From positions 1,302,001 to 1,366,000 of the forward strand of contig BDSL01000013.1 of assembly GCA_003116995.1 (NCBI GenBank): 64,000 nt of DNA, in the 5' to 3' direction. The position numbers and the translations under genes were made by a program. Positions within the stretch are counted from its first letter, which is position 1; every line of letters begins with the position of its first letter. The DNA is from Yamagishiella unicocca (taxonomy: Eukaryota > Chlorophyta > Chlorophyceae > Chlamydomonadales > Volvocaceae). Shown one piece after another: positions 63,101 through 64,000 of this stretch. The notes under the pieces were generated by a model. That model saw only the letters and a program-made list of their open reading frames with translations. It was not told the DNA's origin and searched no databases.

Positions 63101-63830
63101 CTTGACACGAAGAAGGCATTGACATCACGAATATTTGTTTTCGGTGCAAGGGTTTACCAGCGGGCACAGGCACACGGCATCTGCACAAGCAGAGCCCGCC
63201 TTCATGCGCAGCTTGACGGGTCGGAGCGCCGGCGCCGGGGCACGTGGGCCCGACCACCCACCCGTATGAGGGGTGCAGCGACAGAGACAGCAGTGCGGCG
63301 CTGCCCACGCGGACCTCCCAGAGCACCTCAGCCTCCCCGCCGACCTGGCCGCCGCCGCCACCGTAGCGCACGCAGCGCACTGAGCCGTCCCCTGCACCGG
63401 CGGGCGCAGCGGGGAAGCCGCAGGTCAGCGGAGGAGCCGCAGGTCAGCAGGAGGGTCCAGAGCCCTGAATCCGGGGCCGGGCGCCGGGGCCGGGGCCGGG
63501 CGGCCGGACGCCGCGCAGAGCGACCTGGGTAAGGGGGTTATACGCGTGCACGGCGAGTGCACCAGGGCGGCGCGTACCGGTTGCAGTGATGACGCGGTGT
63601 TGCCCCGGAACCATCCGTACGGCAATGATGTTGGAGTGGTGCACCTCCGGCGGCACCTCCGCCACCACGGTCCGGGCTGCGTAATCGTCCGCCCCTGCGC
63701 GCAGCAGCCGCACCGCCTCCTCGTGGCGGCGACTCCGCACGCTGCGGCTGGGGGCCTCCTCGTCCTGCTCCTCCTCCTCCTGCTGCTGCAGCCGCTCCTC
63801 CGCGTGTCGCCAAACGAGCTGCGAGTGCAT
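60139..63830 (-). CDS. WD40-repeat protein (N-terminus possibly beyond window)
   Basis: Exons 63830-63578, 63391-63262, 63063-62502, 62145-62026, 61577-61428, 60994-60839 and 60363-60139 give 531 residues in phase. Beta-propeller blades: HHSNIIAVRMVPGQHRVITA, DGSVRCVRY, GAMDGRVTVLHG, VAFLRDGRTLALSVRGSNYL, DDHVSFTAKQLAPSPCGHYL, LVLRVADWSLLRVIFG and HKINVRDLDYDPETNLLATC followed by SFDKTVKVL. The last is a textbook WD blade. Exon 3 contains an Ala/Gly/Glu-rich insertion of about 100 residues. Such proteins act as scaffolds; I cannot name the orthologue. The ATG at 63830 begins in a plausible frame, but the Glu/Gln-rich start may continue into an exon outside the window. The intron after 62502 needs a GC donor (CAG|GCGAGC). 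The second join uses acceptor TAG at 63064. Confidence 0.8.
61030..61170 (-). repeat. Composite of families C, A and D in a WD40 intron
   Basis: Read on minus: GTCGGCCGTGGATTCGCGGA (C), then CCGACCATGCGCCCAATATC (A), then CCACGGG/TCTTCCTCGAA (D), within about 140 nt of intron 60995-61427. It shows that these short families can travel as one longer unit. Confidence 0.75.
61915..62025. repeat. AACC/ACCC short repeats in a WD40 intron
   Basis: Imperfect CCAACCACC and ACCCACC units fill the 5' end (minus) of intron 61578-62025, touching the donor at 62025. Confidence 0.85.
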
Positions 63831-64000
63831 CAGAGGCGAGGCGGGGCGAGGCGAGGCGAGGTGAAGGCGTCGGAGCCGGGGTAGGAGGTGTCAGCTTGGC
63901 GCCCAGTCAAGATGGCGTGGAGGAGGGAGGCGGCAGGGGAGGTGGGAGCGGGTGCGTTGAACTAAAAACTAAATTGCGCAAGCGATTGCCTGAAAGCTTG
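63831..64000. other. Right edge
   Basis: 170 nt upstream of the first WD40 exon seen. It is G-rich (GGCGA repeats), and is either promoter/5' UTR or an intron of the WD40 gene. No coding evidence. Confidence 0.4.

Overview
The window looks like nuclear DNA of a chlamydomonadalean (volvocine-type) green alga. It is GC-rich and its genes are split into many small exons. Donors are mostly AG|GTGCG, GTGAG or GTAAG, acceptors are CAG, and TGTAA serves as the likely polyadenylation signal. Introns carry many minisatellites, and the proteins carry long Gly/Ser/Ala/Gln/Asn-rich insertions. The protein set is eukaryotic: SUMO E2, deoxyhypusine synthase, gamma-tubulin complex protein, RRP1, GDP-mannose epimerase. 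I read twelve gene models. For all but the SUMO E2, the chosen splice phases give a complete reading frame; this is a check by hand and not a prediction run.

Layout: (1) <1-2742, plus, 3' part of an ankyrin-repeat protein with a disordered tail. (2) 5570-18073, minus, a giant receptor-like class III nucleotidyl cyclase: signal peptide, extracellular solute-binding domain, one membrane span, tandem cyclase domains and a tail of about 1,050 residues. (3) 18546-20595, plus, UBC9-like SUMO E2. (4) 22081-24467, minus, GDP-mannose 3,5-epimerase. (5) 26518-30850, minus, RRP1/NOP52. (6) 32314-36656, minus, deoxyhypusine synthase. (7) 37050-38322, minus, AIG2/gamma-glutamylcyclotransferase-like. (8) 38683-43281, plus, unknown protein with an N-terminal hydrophobic segment. 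(9) 43907-46348, plus, METTL22-like methyltransferase. (10) 47855-50565, minus, D-2-hydroxyacid dehydrogenase. (11) 51249-58779, plus, gamma-tubulin complex component 4. (12) 60139-63830, minus, WD40 protein, possibly continuing beyond the window.

The genes look like unrelated housekeeping loci, apart from the cyclase, which is the most unusual object. It joins a bacterial-style ligand-binding ectodomain to an intracellular cyclase pair in which the first half keeps both metal-binding Asp residues and the second appears to have lost both. The right half of the window (about 39-63 kb) is richer in GC and in intron minisatellites. It also carries several families of short (about 20-65 nt) interspersed repeats, mostly inside introns. 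Two introns start with arrays that repeat their own 5' splice-site sequence, and two introns appear to need GC-AG splice borders.
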